From NCBI GenBank assembly GCA_014860115.1, contig JACZKK010000167.1:1-42219 (forward strand): a DNA stretch of 42,219 nucleotides, given 5' to 3'. Source of the stretch: Ignavibacteriaceae bacterium (GTDB lineage Bacteria > Bacteroidota > Ignavibacteria > Ignavibacteriales > Ignavibacteriaceae). Below the pieces are notes generated by a model. The model searched no databases and was not told where the DNA came from. It was given only the letters and a program-made list of their open reading frames with translations. How positions within the stretch are numbered: the first letter of the stretch is position 1; every line of letters begins with the position of its first letter. Shown one piece after another: positions 16,663-25,772 of this stretch. The translations under genes and the position numbers were made by a program.

Positions 16663-18765
16663 ATGAAAAAGTCTTTCTACCTTTTGTCCCTCTTTATATT
16701 ATCGCTTATGTTTAATTATCAAGCACAATCTCAAAACACGGACAATCCATTCTTCAAAGAATGGGAGACGCCATTTCAAACGCCACCCTTCAGCGAAATC
16801 AAAGCTGTACACTTTCTGCCAGCTTATGAAGAAGGAATTCGACTACAGAATTTAGAGTTTGAAGCAATCGTCAGCAACCAGAACAAACCAACATTTGAAA
16901 ACACTATCACCGCTGTTGAGAAAAGCGGACAGCTGCTCACTAAGGTCAATAAAGTATTCAGCTCTCTCAACGGTACTGATTCTGACGATGAGATGCAAAA
17001 AATTGCAGAACAATCAACTTCTATGTTATCAAAACATATTGATGATTTTTATTTAAACGAAAAACTATTTAAACGAATTAAAGTTTTATACGATGAAAAG
17101 GAAAGTCTTAATCTGACAACGGAACAAAGCAGGGTTCTTGAAAATTACTACATCGATTTTGTAAGAGGCGGCGCAAATCTCGGCGATGATGGAAAAGAGC
17201 AGCTGAGAAAAATTAATGATGAACTCTCCCAGCTTGTTCTGAAATTCGGAGATAACGTTCGTAAAGAAAATAATAAATTTGAATTGATCGTAGATCAAGA
17301 AAAAAATCTAGCCGGACTTCCTGATGCTTCAATTCAGGCTGCAAAAGAAAAAGCTGAAGCAAAGGGATATAGTGGGAAATGGCTGTTTACTATCGATAAG
17401 CCAACTTTAATTCCTTTCTTACAATTCGCTGAGAACAGAGCATTGAGAGAAAAAATGTACAGAGCCTACATGAATCGCGGCAATAACAATGACGAGTTGG
17501 ATAACAAGAAAATATTTTCAAGGATAATTGTATTGAGAGTTGATAAAGCCAACCTGTTAGGTTTTAAAACATATTCTGATTTCGTACTTCAAAAGAAAAT
17601 GGCTAAGACACCTGAGAACGTATACTCATTCTTAAATGATATTTGGAATCCTACACTTTTAAGGGCACAATCAGAAGTTGCAGAGATGCAGAAGATAATT
17701 GATGCTGAAGACGGAAAATTCAGCTTGGAGCCCTGGGACTGGTGGTATTATGCAGAAAAAGTTAAGAAGGAAAAATATGCTCTCGATGAGGAGATGCTGC
17801 GTCCGTACTTCAAACTTGAAAATGTGATTGACGGTGTGTTTGCAGTTGCAACCAAGCTTTGGGGATTGCAATTTGTCGAAAGAACAGATATCCAGGTTTA
17901 TAATCCTGAAGTAAAAGTTTTTGAAGTTAAAGAAGCTGATGGTAAGCATATTGGAATTTTGTACACTGATTACTTCCCGCGTGCAGGAAAAACAAATGGC
18001 GCATGGTGCGGTGATTTCAGAGGTCAAAGTAATATGGGTGGAGATTATATTACTCCTCTGGTGACTAATGTCGGCAACTTCTCAAAACCAACATCTGACA
18101 AACCTGCACTGATTAGTCTGGATGAAGTCAGAACTTTATTTCACGAATTCGGACATGCACTCCACGTGTTATTTCAGAATGTAACTTATCCGAGTGCGGG
18201 AAATGTTCCCTCTGATTTTGTAGAGCTTCCATCACAGATTATGGAAAAGTGGGCTATGCAGCCAGAAGTTCTAAAAATGTATGCAAAGCATTATGAGACC
18301 GGCGAAATTATTCCGCAGGAATTAATTGATAAGATTGATAACTCAAGATTTTTCAACCAGGGATTTGAAACATTGGAATACATTGCTGCTTCTTTGCTTG
18401 ATATGGATTGGCACGTAATAACAGATGCAGTTGAAAAAGACGTAGCTCAGTTTGAAAAAGAATCAATCACTAAAATGGGATTGATACCACAAATCTGGCC
18501 TCGATACTTAACTACAAATTTCATTCATATTGCAACCTGGGGGTACGAATCAGGATATTATAGTTATCTGTGGTCTGCTGTTCTGGATGCAGATGCATTT
18601 GAATCATTCATGGAAACAAGTTTATTCGATAAAGCTAATGCTGAATCATTCAGAAATTATATACTTGCAAAAGGAGGCAGCGAAGATTTGATGGAACTTT
18701 ACATTAAGTTTAAAGGAAGGAAACCTATGGTTGAAGCCTTGCTGAAAAATCGTGGATTAAATTAG
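16663..18765 (+). CDS. dcp: Secreted M3 family metallopeptidase (peptidyl-dipeptidase Dcp-like)
   Basis: 700 aa, the usual length for Dcp/oligopeptidase A. A signal peptide covers about residues 1-23 (YQAQSQ), so it is exported, probably to the periplasm. The zinc site is HEFGHALH with H494, E495 and H498, and the third ligand is E521 in DFVELPSQ, spaced as in thimet oligopeptidase. Other family blocks are NTITAVEKSG, NMGGDYITPLVTNV and the C-terminal GYESGYYSYLWS. The enzyme releases dipeptides or cleaves short peptides and probably helps digest imported or secreted peptides. It is a single gene with a strong terminator behind it. Dcp and OpdA cannot be separated by eye; the symbol follows the signal peptide and length. 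Confidence 0.9.
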   Translation: MKKSFYLLSLFILSLMFNYQAQSQNTDNPFFKEWETPFQTPPFSEIKAVHFLPAYEEGIRLQNLEFEAIVSNQNKPTFENTITAVEKSGQLLTKVNKVFSSLNGTDSDDEMQKIAEQSTSMLSKHIDDFYLNEKLFKRIKVLYDEKESLNLTTEQSRVLENYYIDFVRGGANLGDDGKEQLRKINDELSQLVLKFGDNVRKENNKFELIVDQEKNLAGLPDASIQAAKEKAEAKGYSGKWLFTIDKPTLIPFLQFAENRALREKMYRAYMNRGNNNDELDNKKIFSRIIVLRVDKANLLGFKTYSDFVLQKKMAKTPENVYSFLNDIWNPTLLRAQSEVAEMQKIIDAEDGKFSLEPWDWWYYAEKVKKEKYALDEEMLRPYFKLENVIDGVFAVATKLWGLQFVERTDIQVYNPEVKVFEVKEADGKHIGILYTDYFPRAGKTNGAWCGDFRGQSNMGGDYITPLVTNVGNFSKPTSDKPALISLDEVRTLFHEFGHALHVLFQNVTYPSAGNVPSDFVELPSQIMEKWAMQPEVLKMYAKHYETGEIIPQELIDKIDNSRFFNQGFETLEYIAASLLDMDWHVITDAVEKDVAQFEKESITKMGLIPQIWPRYLTTNFIHIATWGYESGYYSYLWSAVLDADAFESFMETSLFDKANAESFRNYILAKGGSEDLMELYIKFKGRKPMVEALLKNRGLN

Positions 18766-18811
18766 TAGAATTATTTTGGGAATGATATTAATCATTCTTT
18801 CTAATATTACG

Positions 18812-18846
18812 ATCCCACTTAGCTAAAGTTGAGTGGGATTTTTATT
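18812..18846 (+). terminator. Strong intrinsic terminator of the M3 peptidase gene
   Basis: ATCCCACT and AGTGGGAT form an 8-bp stem with a 12-nt loop, followed by TTTTATTT. The 12 bases ATCCCACTTAGC also occur at 7486-7497, inside the loop region of the GH85 terminator candidate. There is no T run for the leftward direction, so this serves the plus strand. Confidence 0.88.
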
Positions 18847-18868
18847 TACATCAAACACCTGGCTTTAT

Positions 18869-19792
18869 TTAAAGTTCAGGCCAGCTAATTTTAAGTACAG
18901 CTGCTGTTTGTGGACCTACAATTCCATCATCTGCATTCGGACCGAAAGATGATGTTTGAAAATTTAGTACTGCACGAAGAGTACGTTCGCCAAAATCGCC
19001 ATCAATATTTCCTTCATAAAATGATTTAGTCTGTAAGGCTTTCTGCAGTTTTTTGACAAGCTCACCCTGTGAACCAAATCGTAATCGGGCTGATACTTTT
19101 GAATTACCCGCCGATGCAATTCGATATACTTCCCGTCCATCAAGAAGTATATATCCAAAACTCTTCTGTACTAAATCGTATGCATTTTTTTTGAAAATTT
19201 TCCATGGACCTGTTGCCGGCTGTGATCCACGCTTTTCGCACTGCGGATATCCAACAAGCACCTGACATCCTGCACTCGCATAATTTGTAGAATTAACTCC
19301 CATACACCAACCAGCATGAATATTATCATTAGGATTTTCATACTCGACTCTATCATCATTATCAAAGTCAAGATCATCACTTGTTCGCTGGACCGGGTGA
19401 GAATTCACCTGCCGGAAAGCATCGTGTCCGGTTGGGCCTCCTGCTTTATGAACTCCCTTTCTGTAATCCGAATAATATCCTGTCATCAATTGATTTGCAC
19501 CTTCGCCTCCCTTTTGAACCGATTTACTTATATAATCGCGGTGCGGTATTGTGCTGCCTGGAAAAATTGCAAATTCTTTTTCTTTAGTCAACCATTGTCC
19601 CAAAGTACATCGAGGATTGATGTAATTAATATCTGTCAGTACAACTTTATGTTCTGTTCCGAACTGATAATCCTCGACATTATCTGGCAGCGTTCCGCGT
19701 AAGCCAAAGAAGACCATCTCATTTTTACGTGCTTCAAAATTGTTTACTTCACACATTCTGCGAATAATATTATCAGTAAGCTCAAACTCCAT
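18869..19792 (-). CDS. YkuD-like protein with C-terminal peptidoglycan-binding domain
   Basis: 307 aa, no signal peptide or membrane segment. The N-terminal about 225 residues include VFFGLRG, NPRCTLGQWL, GANQLMTGYYSDYRKG and then NIHAGW (H159) and YASAGCQVLVGYP (S173, C176). The His and SxGC pattern resembles the catalytic site of YkuD-fold L,D-transpeptidases; this is inferred, not certain. Residues about 238-305 are a PF01471-type peptidoglycan-binding domain (GDFGERTLRAVLNFQ, DGIVGPQTAAVL). A cell-wall-binding enzyme without a signal peptide is odd; it may leave the cell by lysis, by an injection machine or by a nonclassical route. It is the last gene of a five-gene operon. Confidence 0.75.
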   Translation of the reverse strand: MEFELTDNIIRRMCEVNNFEARKNEMVFFGLRGTLPDNVEDYQFGTEHKVVLTDINYINPRCTLGQWLTKEKEFAIFPGSTIPHRDYISKSVQKGGEGANQLMTGYYSDYRKGVHKAGGPTGHDAFRQVNSHPVQRTSDDLDFDNDDRVEYENPNDNIHAGWCMGVNSTNYASAGCQVLVGYPQCEKRGSQPATGPWKIFKKNAYDLVQKSFGYILLDGREVYRIASAGNSKVSARLRFGSQGELVKKLQKALQTKSFYEGNIDGDFGERTLRAVLNFQTSSFGPNADDGIVGPQTAAVLKISWPEL

Positions 19793-19866
19793 AATTTTTT
19801 CCCTCCTTAATTAATAAACTTTTGTTGTGAACAGCATGATAATTTAACTTGATAATTTTTCATTCA

Positions 19867-20793
19867 TCATCTTTGATAACAACAGATGGCAAGTTCCTCA
19901 TTAGTAATAACCACAAAATCAGAACGACCCGAAGTCCACGCGCCCGCATCAATAAAAATATGCTTGCCGTTGTTTACATCAGTTTTAATATACGGATGAT
20001 GCGTGTGCCCGATGACTGTAATTTTTGTTTCTTTATTTTCCGGATTTTTTTTCATTCGTTCAGCAAAGTAATTCAAACAATGTCCGTAGTTTTTGATGTA
20101 CTCCTTTTCAGATGGGTAATCATACACCGGTTCTTTTCCTGACGCGACTCCCCAGGAATAATGTTCATCTTTTTCAATTACGCTTGCTTTTACAAGAAGA
20201 TGTGCAAAGAATTCGTTTATTTCTCTGATGCTTAAAAATAGAAATTGACTTACCTCCCAAAGCGGTGCATTCGGATTGGAAAAATCCTTCCAGCTATCCG
20301 GAGTGAAACCATGCTCAACGTAAACTTTACCTTCGAGTGCGGCAAAACGAAAACCAGGAAAGTGCCTGAGTTCAAAATCATGATTGCCGTACAGAAAGTG
20401 AGTACGAATCAGATTCATCGAATTAACTATCTGATCATAGCTTGGATGAGACATACGGATTTCTATTGCCGTGGCATTTGGACCATGCAAACCCGGAAAT
20501 CGCTGTTCATATAGATCACCAAGCTGGTAAATTCTTAAAGTCTGATCTTCTAATTCCATTTCTTCTTTCAAAACGCTTAAATGATTTAAGAATTTTATCA
20601 TCGCATCAGCACCATATTTGAAATTATCAAGATGGGAATTGTAGATGTACATATGCATATCGGGAATGACCACAAGCATATCGCATTTACTCAGAACCGG
20701 CTGCCAGCTTTCAGGAATAGGATACGGCTTACCGTCGTTTGAAATAATTTTAATCTTCTTGTTGCCTTTAATAAAATCTTTTTTAATCTTCAT
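19867..20793 (-). CDS. Calcineurin-like metallophosphoesterase
   Basis: 308 aa, cytosolic by sequence. The dinuclear-metal phosphoesterase motifs are in order: VIPDMHMY, QLGDLYE, LYGNHDFE, VEHGF and VIGHTHHP. The substrate cannot be read from the motifs; members act on phosphoproteins, nucleotides or phospholipid headgroups. It overlaps the upstream lipoprotein gene by 11 bp and is followed after 74 bp by the YkuD-like gene. In this operon with a ceramidase and a DUF2235 hydrolase, a phospholipid or sphingolipid headgroup is an attractive but unproven substrate. Confidence 0.87.
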   Translation of the reverse strand: MKIKKDFIKGNKKIKIISNDGKPYPIPESWQPVLSKCDMLVVIPDMHMYIYNSHLDNFKYGADAMIKFLNHLSVLKEEMELEDQTLRIYQLGDLYEQRFPGLHGPNATAIEIRMSHPSYDQIVNSMNLIRTHFLYGNHDFELRHFPGFRFAALEGKVYVEHGFTPDSWKDFSNPNAPLWEVSQFLFLSIREINEFFAHLLVKASVIEKDEHYSWGVASGKEPVYDYPSEKEYIKNYGHCLNYFAERMKKNPENKETKITVIGHTHHPYIKTDVNNGKHIFIDAGAWTSGRSDFVVITNEELAICCYQR

Positions 20794-21505
20794 TTTTATT
20801 TACTTCCCTCCATTTAAAGGATGTTACAGGTTCATTGTCAAATTCTAAAAGTTCAATTGGGTATAATTCATAATTAGTATCTCCAAGCTTGAAAGTTTTT
20901 GCATTGCTGAGTATTTCGATGCTGTACCAATAAGAAACTTCCCGCCACGGATGGTCATTGTAACGGATTTCAGCATACAAGGTTGTGTCTGTTGGTAATT
21001 GTTTAAGTGAGTCTCTCACTGTCAACACAGAAGATTTGTTCAGATAATTTATCACCGAACAATAAACTGTGTCTTCATAAAACACACACAGCGTATCGCG
21101 TTGAGATACATCCATTGTATAAAAATCAGGTCGCTGATACCAGACATAAAGTCTGCCTTCGGAAGTTTCGTACTTGTCAAGAAAAATATTTATGTTGGGA
21201 TCAACATATTTTCTGCTCCAGCCTTCTTCCTCTTCAAGACGCTGCTTGCTGCCAAGTGTTGCAACAGGAATTTTTAAGTCTTTTGAACTACTTTCATTTT
21301 TGTTAAACAATTGGTTGGCAACAAACCACGGCATTCCGGTTGTAAGTTTTCCTTTGAGAAGACTATCGCGAAGCGATTCGGAACCTACCACTTCATAAAA
21401 TTTTTGGGTATCCGGCTCCTGTAAAACAGGATAGTGGCTGCAGCCAACATGCAAAAGAATCAAGATTAAAGTAAAAAGTAAAAAGTAGGGTTTGATTATT
21501 TTCAT
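20783..21505 (-). CDS. Lipoprotein of unknown function
   Basis: 240 aa. The signal peptide ends in a good lipobox, LHVGC (C22). The mature protein is soluble, rich in Tyr and Trp (YVWYQRPDFYTM, RYNDHPWREVSYWY) and has a mixed alpha/beta look. No family recognised. It lies 33 bp below the ceramidase gene and overlaps the phosphoesterase gene by 11 bp. It is the only product of the operon with an export signal, so it may anchor or protect at the envelope, for example as an immunity or binding partner, but there is no direct evidence for this. Confidence 0.8.
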   Translation of the reverse strand: MKIIKPYFLLFTLILILLHVGCSHYPVLQEPDTQKFYEVVGSESLRDSLLKGKLTTGMPWFVANQLFNKNESSSKDLKIPVATLGSKQRLEEEEGWSRKYVDPNINIFLDKYETSEGRLYVWYQRPDFYTMDVSQRDTLCVFYEDTVYCSVINYLNKSSVLTVRDSLKQLPTDTTLYAEIRYNDHPWREVSYWYSIEILSNAKTFKLGDTNYELYPIELLEFDNEPVTSFKWREVNKNED

Positions 21506-21538
21506 ATACTAATTCCTTTATGTAAAATCGACTTTTTT

Positions 21539-23785
21539 TTATGAGTCTAAGTTTTTTATTTCGCCGTTGAGATTAATGATAATTGATTCACCGCCGGAAA
21601 CAGTTTTCCATTTTCCCGGACCTGTAAATCTAACCTGGGCTTTTCCCCATCCGGAAGGTAATTTCCAAACATAATTTTCATCCTTCTTTAAAATGTGGTG
21701 TGAATATGCACTCCACCTCAGCCAGTCATTTGGATGATAGAACCACAATTCAACTTGCTTGCCAGATGAATTCTTAAAACTAATTTCATTCACCGCTGCT
21801 GATTCTCCAATTTTAAACGTACCTGAAATTCCAGTATAAGGTTTTATGTTACCTGAAACGTCACGATAATCGCCGAAGTGACAAATTCGGTACTCCCCTT
21901 GCTTTGTATCTGCAGGAATATTCCACGTTACTGTGATCTTTGAGTTAGCTATAAAATCTCTTTTCCACTCATAGATTGTGCAGGAATCATTATCGTTAAA
22001 AATAGTTATCCACTTGTCGCCTACTTTCATCTGCACTTCTAAAAAAGTTCCTTGAGTTCTTAAATTATTTTTTGGATGAGCTCCCCAGAAAATTACTTTA
22101 ACAGTTGATCCTGCTTTGTAAAATGAATCAACATCCGTTTGAGGAGTTCCGAATGGGATCCATGGCCACGGCTGGGTATCGGTTAAAACTCCTGTTTGCA
22201 AATTAGTTTGCTCTTTCGATAAATCTTTCGGCTCAGGTCCTGCGGGTACAGACTTTCCATCCTTCATCGCAATAGCAAGTTTTCCAAATTCCTGCTGCAA
22301 TGCCATAAGTGTGTAAGGACCGAAATGAGTAGAAGCTCCTTCATAATGTTGAATATCGTATTCCTCTTTTGTTGTAACATATCCTGCGTATGCATTTGCG
22401 TATGTTGCTAATGCAACAGAATCAACTCCTGAACTTTTAAGAATATTTAGAGTTGTTTCTCTTAATCGTCTCCCTGCCATAGTGGTCAATTCAAAGGGGG
22501 TTCCAAGTAAAACTAAATTTCCGATCCTGAGAATCTGCAACGGTAAAATCTCAGGTGAAAGAGGAAAAGGTTCAGCTAATCCTTGTGCAAGTATGATCGG
22601 CTTGGGTTTGTGACCGTTCTTCATTTCATCTTCAAGAATTCCAGGAACTTTGAAACCAGTGAGTAATCCTGATAGAAGATTAATAGCTTCAAGAATAATA
22701 TTTTTTTGTCCTGCTGGATAATCTCCAGTAATCGTAGCTTTTATACCTTCAATAATTCCGAACTCCGATTTGCTGTCCTCTGTGCTTCCTGCAAACATTG
22801 AAGCACCTAATGCCGCAGGATCCGTTCGGTTATTTGTTCCTTCAATTTGAATTTTAGAAAAATCAATATGAGTATGCCGGTAGTCAACACTTCCTGTTAA
22901 ATGATTACTTGCAGAAGAATAAAGTTCCTTAGCTTTACTAAATTGTTTCTCACCATATTCTTTCATCCTTTCAAAATCATGAACCAGATCTGGAATGCCA
23001 TACTTTACATTTCCAGATATATCACCGCAGTTTGAATTTGCAAATGCAGCAATGAAGGTCTCTTTATTCTGGATGTTAGTTCCTTTTTCTTTTTCAAAAA
23101 GATAAGAAGCATATCCTTTATTATCGCCAGTTATTAATTTGTTTTTATTTCCACGGTTTGTTGGGTGAATTGCATACCAGTTGATGCAGCCAATTTCCGT
23201 CCCATCAATCTTAACAAATTTTATGAGAAGCATTTCTTTATCGGTGTTAGCACCGTATTTTGCTTTCTCGCTGGCTGGATTCTGGTCATAAGCAATTGGA
23301 GAACGATTATTTCCACAATCTTCAACATCACCCCGGTTTATAAAAATTTTTCCGGGAGCTAAATTTTCGTGTGCTTTTTTTATCGCCTGAACCATTCCGT
23401 TTACTATACATTCAAAATTCTGCTTATCGAAACCAAGGATTGATAAATTATAAAGTGCATAATGAGAATAACCGCCGGGACCGCTGTGTGTATGTGTTCC
23501 GCTTAATAAAACATTTTCAATTGTGTAAAGATCGTTTCCATAAATTGATCTCAATCTTTTTACTACTTCAACTTTTATTGCAAGCGTACATGACCAAATA
23601 TCTGCTGATATTATCACAACTCGTTTGCCGGAACTTTGATCATGAACAATGAAAGCTCTTGCAAAAAGTCTGGAATGAATTCCTTCAGTCTTCTGATCGA
23701 TGCTTGCCATTCCCATCATTCCAAGCTCTGCAGCAGGACCGGTTACATCATAAATTCCTGTACCGATTAAATAATCATTTGGCAT
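21539..23785 (-). CDS. Neutral/alkaline ceramidase-family hydrolase
   Basis: 748 aa, in the usual range. The N-terminal part starts YLIGTGIYDVTGPAAELGMMG. The zinc site shows GTHTHSGPGGY (H98, H100), WYAIHPT (H207), and the later GTPFELTTMAGRR and NAYAGYVTTKEEY. The catalytic serine is S257 in NCGDISGN. Known relatives hydrolyse ceramide to sphingosine and fatty acid. A C-terminal Ig-like domain covers about 580-748. Most bacterial neutral ceramidases are secreted, but this one has no signal peptide, and an in-frame stop only eight codons upstream rules out a longer N-terminal form. It is the second gene of the operon, 64 bp below the DUF2235 gene. Confidence 0.88.
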   Translation of the reverse strand: MPNDYLIGTGIYDVTGPAAELGMMGMASIDQKTEGIHSRLFARAFIVHDQSSGKRVVIISADIWSCTLAIKVEVVKRLRSIYGNDLYTIENVLLSGTHTHSGPGGYSHYALYNLSILGFDKQNFECIVNGMVQAIKKAHENLAPGKIFINRGDVEDCGNNRSPIAYDQNPASEKAKYGANTDKEMLLIKFVKIDGTEIGCINWYAIHPTNRGNKNKLITGDNKGYASYLFEKEKGTNIQNKETFIAAFANSNCGDISGNVKYGIPDLVHDFERMKEYGEKQFSKAKELYSSASNHLTGSVDYRHTHIDFSKIQIEGTNNRTDPAALGASMFAGSTEDSKSEFGIIEGIKATITGDYPAGQKNIILEAINLLSGLLTGFKVPGILEDEMKNGHKPKPIILAQGLAEPFPLSPEILPLQILRIGNLVLLGTPFELTTMAGRRLRETTLNILKSSGVDSVALATYANAYAGYVTTKEEYDIQHYEGASTHFGPYTLMALQQEFGKLAIAMKDGKSVPAGPEPKDLSKEQTNLQTGVLTDTQPWPWIPFGTPQTDVDSFYKAGSTVKVIFWGAHPKNNLRTQGTFLEVQMKVGDKWITIFNDNDSCTIYEWKRDFIANSKITVTWNIPADTKQGEYRICHFGDYRDVSGNIKPYTGISGTFKIGESAAVNEISFKNSSGKQVELWFYHPNDWLRWSAYSHHILKKDENYVWKLPSGWGKAQVRFTGPGKWKTVSGGESIIINLNGEIKNLDS

Positions 23786-23849
23786 TTGTTTGTATCCTGT
23801 AGAAAATGTTTATAAAAATTCTTGTGTTGACTCTTGTATTTTTAAGTAT

Positions 23850-24905
23850 TCAAATAATATGTTCTAAATTTCTCTGAGATTCAGACCATGGCTCAATTTC
23901 ATGTTCAAAGTCAAAAATCCAGGGTTTGTATGGCGGAGTTGATGTGTTGTCTTTAAAGAGTTTTCTTAAAAGAGCACTCTGATGAATAACCGGCTTGCCA
24001 TGTGTCTGCTTATTCCATGTTCTTGTTGCTTTCCTGAAAAGAAATCCTGGAAAACCTTTTCGCGAATCGTGCATGAAACCATCTGCATCCGGGTGAGTTT
24101 TTACTTTATGCTTTGGATAAATCCTGAGACCAAATTGTTTTGCTTCTTCAATCATCCAGAGTAATGGAATGTCTGATAAATCCTGTTCTTTGTATCCACC
24201 ACCAACATCAGTGTGCATTCCACCGAACCAGACCTGCTTCATCGTCTGGTATGATTTTATTTCTTTATCCCATATCTTCGGATGAAAAGTTAATCGTTCA
24301 TCGTCAATTGCTAAAGCGTGACGTGCATGTTCTACACTTTCACTTAAAGTCAGATTGTGAAATTTATGTCTGAAGAAAGGAAACCAGTCGACAAGTGTAC
24401 CTAAACTTTTTATTGGTAATCCAAGAGCATCGACAGTATCCCAAACACCAAGGAATTTAACTTTAGTCCATTGATTATGATGACGTGATACGAAATCATC
24501 TGCAGCAACTTTTCGAATTTTACCATCAGATATTTTATAAATCTTGTACGCTTGCTTGATTAGTTCTGGTCTTGATTTTGGTAAGATTCCGAATAGATGG
24601 ATGAAAGCAGACAAGCTTCTTACGGTAGTTGCACCTCTGCTGAAACCTAATAGAAAAATGTTATCTCCAGCTATGTAGTTATCAAAAATGAAATGATAAC
24701 ACTCATAGATATTCTGCGATATTCCCATCCCGCTGATATTTCCGGTAATTTTCCGGAAGCCGGTTCCGAGTCCTCGATCGTAAAATGTGATTTGATCTGC
24801 TGTCCGGTCTTCCACCATATTGAATAGCTTGTAGACGTTGGTATTATTCCCCTTCCCGCCTTCCTGTCCGGTACCGTCAGAAAGTACTACAATGTTTTTT
24901 GGCAT
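23850..24905 (-). CDS. DUF2235 / Tle1-like alpha/beta hydrolase
   Basis: 351 aa from ATG 24903-24905, chosen because AAGGAG lies six bases before it; the preceding TTG codon is less likely. It opens IVVLSDGTGQ, and the nucleophile elbow is GFSRGA (S89). Conserved VWDTVDALG (D156) and HTDVGGGY (H231, D233) complete the DUF2235 pattern. Tle1 phospholipase effectors of type VI secretion belong to this family, but stand-alone members are widespread and no T6SS gene is present here. No signal peptide is seen. It is the first gene of the operon, so its product and the ceramidase probably act on related lipid substrates. Confidence 0.87.
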   Translation of the reverse strand: MPKNIVVLSDGTGQEGGKGNNTNVYKLFNMVEDRTADQITFYDRGLGTGFRKITGNISGMGISQNIYECYHFIFDNYIAGDNIFLLGFSRGATTVRSLSAFIHLFGILPKSRPELIKQAYKIYKISDGKIRKVAADDFVSRHHNQWTKVKFLGVWDTVDALGLPIKSLGTLVDWFPFFRHKFHNLTLSESVEHARHALAIDDERLTFHPKIWDKEIKSYQTMKQVWFGGMHTDVGGGYKEQDLSDIPLLWMIEEAKQFGLRIYPKHKVKTHPDADGFMHDSRKGFPGFLFRKATRTWNKQTHGKPVIHQSALLRKLFKDNTSTPPYKPWIFDFEHEIEPWSESQRNLEHII

Positions 24906-25322
24906 CAAGCTCTCCTTAGTTGTTAGCCTAAATACAAAGACTTCTTTGCTGTATGAATATAGGAAAAATTAATAAATAATTAGCAAGTGTTTCAATTGTG
25001 TTTGAGTTTGAAAAAATAATAAATAGTAACTGGATTCAAGCTTTTTTTCCATTTTAAGTGAAATAACGAATAATCCTTAAACCATTAATTTACTGCAGCA
25101 ATATTGATTTTTGTATTCTAAATAGTTTTTAATTGTGAGCCATCAACAGTTGATTGTTTGTCAAGCAAAATTTTTGCAACTTATATCAAGTAGTTCTAAA
25201 TCTTAGGAGAATCATAAAGAATTACTCATCTCTTTCCGGAATATTAAGCCGAATGGTTCCCAAAAGATGTTTTAACACTAACGAATAATTATAATTTCTT
25301 TATAAAAATTATGGGGGCTGTT
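24906..25322. other. Divergent promoter region between the hydrolase operon and marR
   Basis: About 417 bp, AT-rich. It contains the 13-bp palindrome ATCAACAGTTGAT at 25142-25154, a candidate operator for the divergent MarR regulator, though MarR sites are usually longer. No gene or RNA recognised. Confidence 0.4.
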
Positions 25323-25772
25323 ATGAGTGAAAATTATCGGGCAGAAAGTCTGGCTAATCTTACATTTAACCTGCTTGCTAGATGCCAGGAAAAGGAAAAT
25401 CATATCGCAGAAGCGCACGGCTTACTGGAAGCTGAATTCAAATGTTTTAGATTGATGAGTTCAGAAGAAAGCCTTAACAATCAGGAAATTGCAAAAAGAA
25501 TGAAACTTTCACCTGGCAGAGTAACCAGAATTATGGATGGACTGGTTGAAAAAGGTTATATGGAACGCGAGATTAATAAAAAAGATAGAAGGAATATGAT
25601 ATTAAGTTTATCGCGGAAAGGAAAAATCCTTGCACATAAAATAAATGGAGCTTATGTCAAGGTTCATCAAGATATTTTGCAGGAGATTAAAGTATCTCAA
25701 CACTTACCATTACTGATTGCTATGGAACATCTTCTTGCAGCCGTTGAAAGATGGCTTCAGAAGCCAAGGTAA
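25323..25772 (+). CDS. MarR-family transcriptional regulator
   Basis: About 149 aa from ATG 25323, preferred over ATG 25311 because GGGGG sits five bases before it. The winged helix-turn-helix is clear: LNNQEIAKRMKLSPGRVTRI, then MDGLVEKGYMEREINKKDRRNMILSLSRKG, the typical MarR wing with DxR. The flanking helices (ENHIAEAHGLLEAEF and the C-terminal LPLLIAMEHLLAAVERWL) form the dimer interface. It is divergent from the ceramidase/DUF2235 operon, so it may control that operon and itself. The ligand is unknown. Confidence 0.9.
   Translation: MSENYRAESLANLTFNLLARCQEKENHIAEAHGLLEAEFKCFRLMSSEESLNNQEIAKRMKLSPGRVTRIMDGLVEKGYMEREINKKDRRNMILSLSRKGKILAHKINGAYVKVHQDILQEIKVSQHLPLLIAMEHLLAAVERWLQKPR

Noticed and set aside
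17671-18027. 118-codon open frame on the minus strand
   Set aside because: Antisense to the M3 peptidase core; no recognisable protein features.
19316-19702. 128-codon open frame on the plus strand
   Set aside because: Antisense to the YkuD-like/peptidoglycan-binding gene; composition looks like a shadow.
23850-24905. Type VI secretion effector (Tle1) with immunity gene
   Set aside because: Family match is real, but no T6SS, VgrG or PAAR gene is present and the following gene is a ceramidase; effector status cannot be supported from this window.
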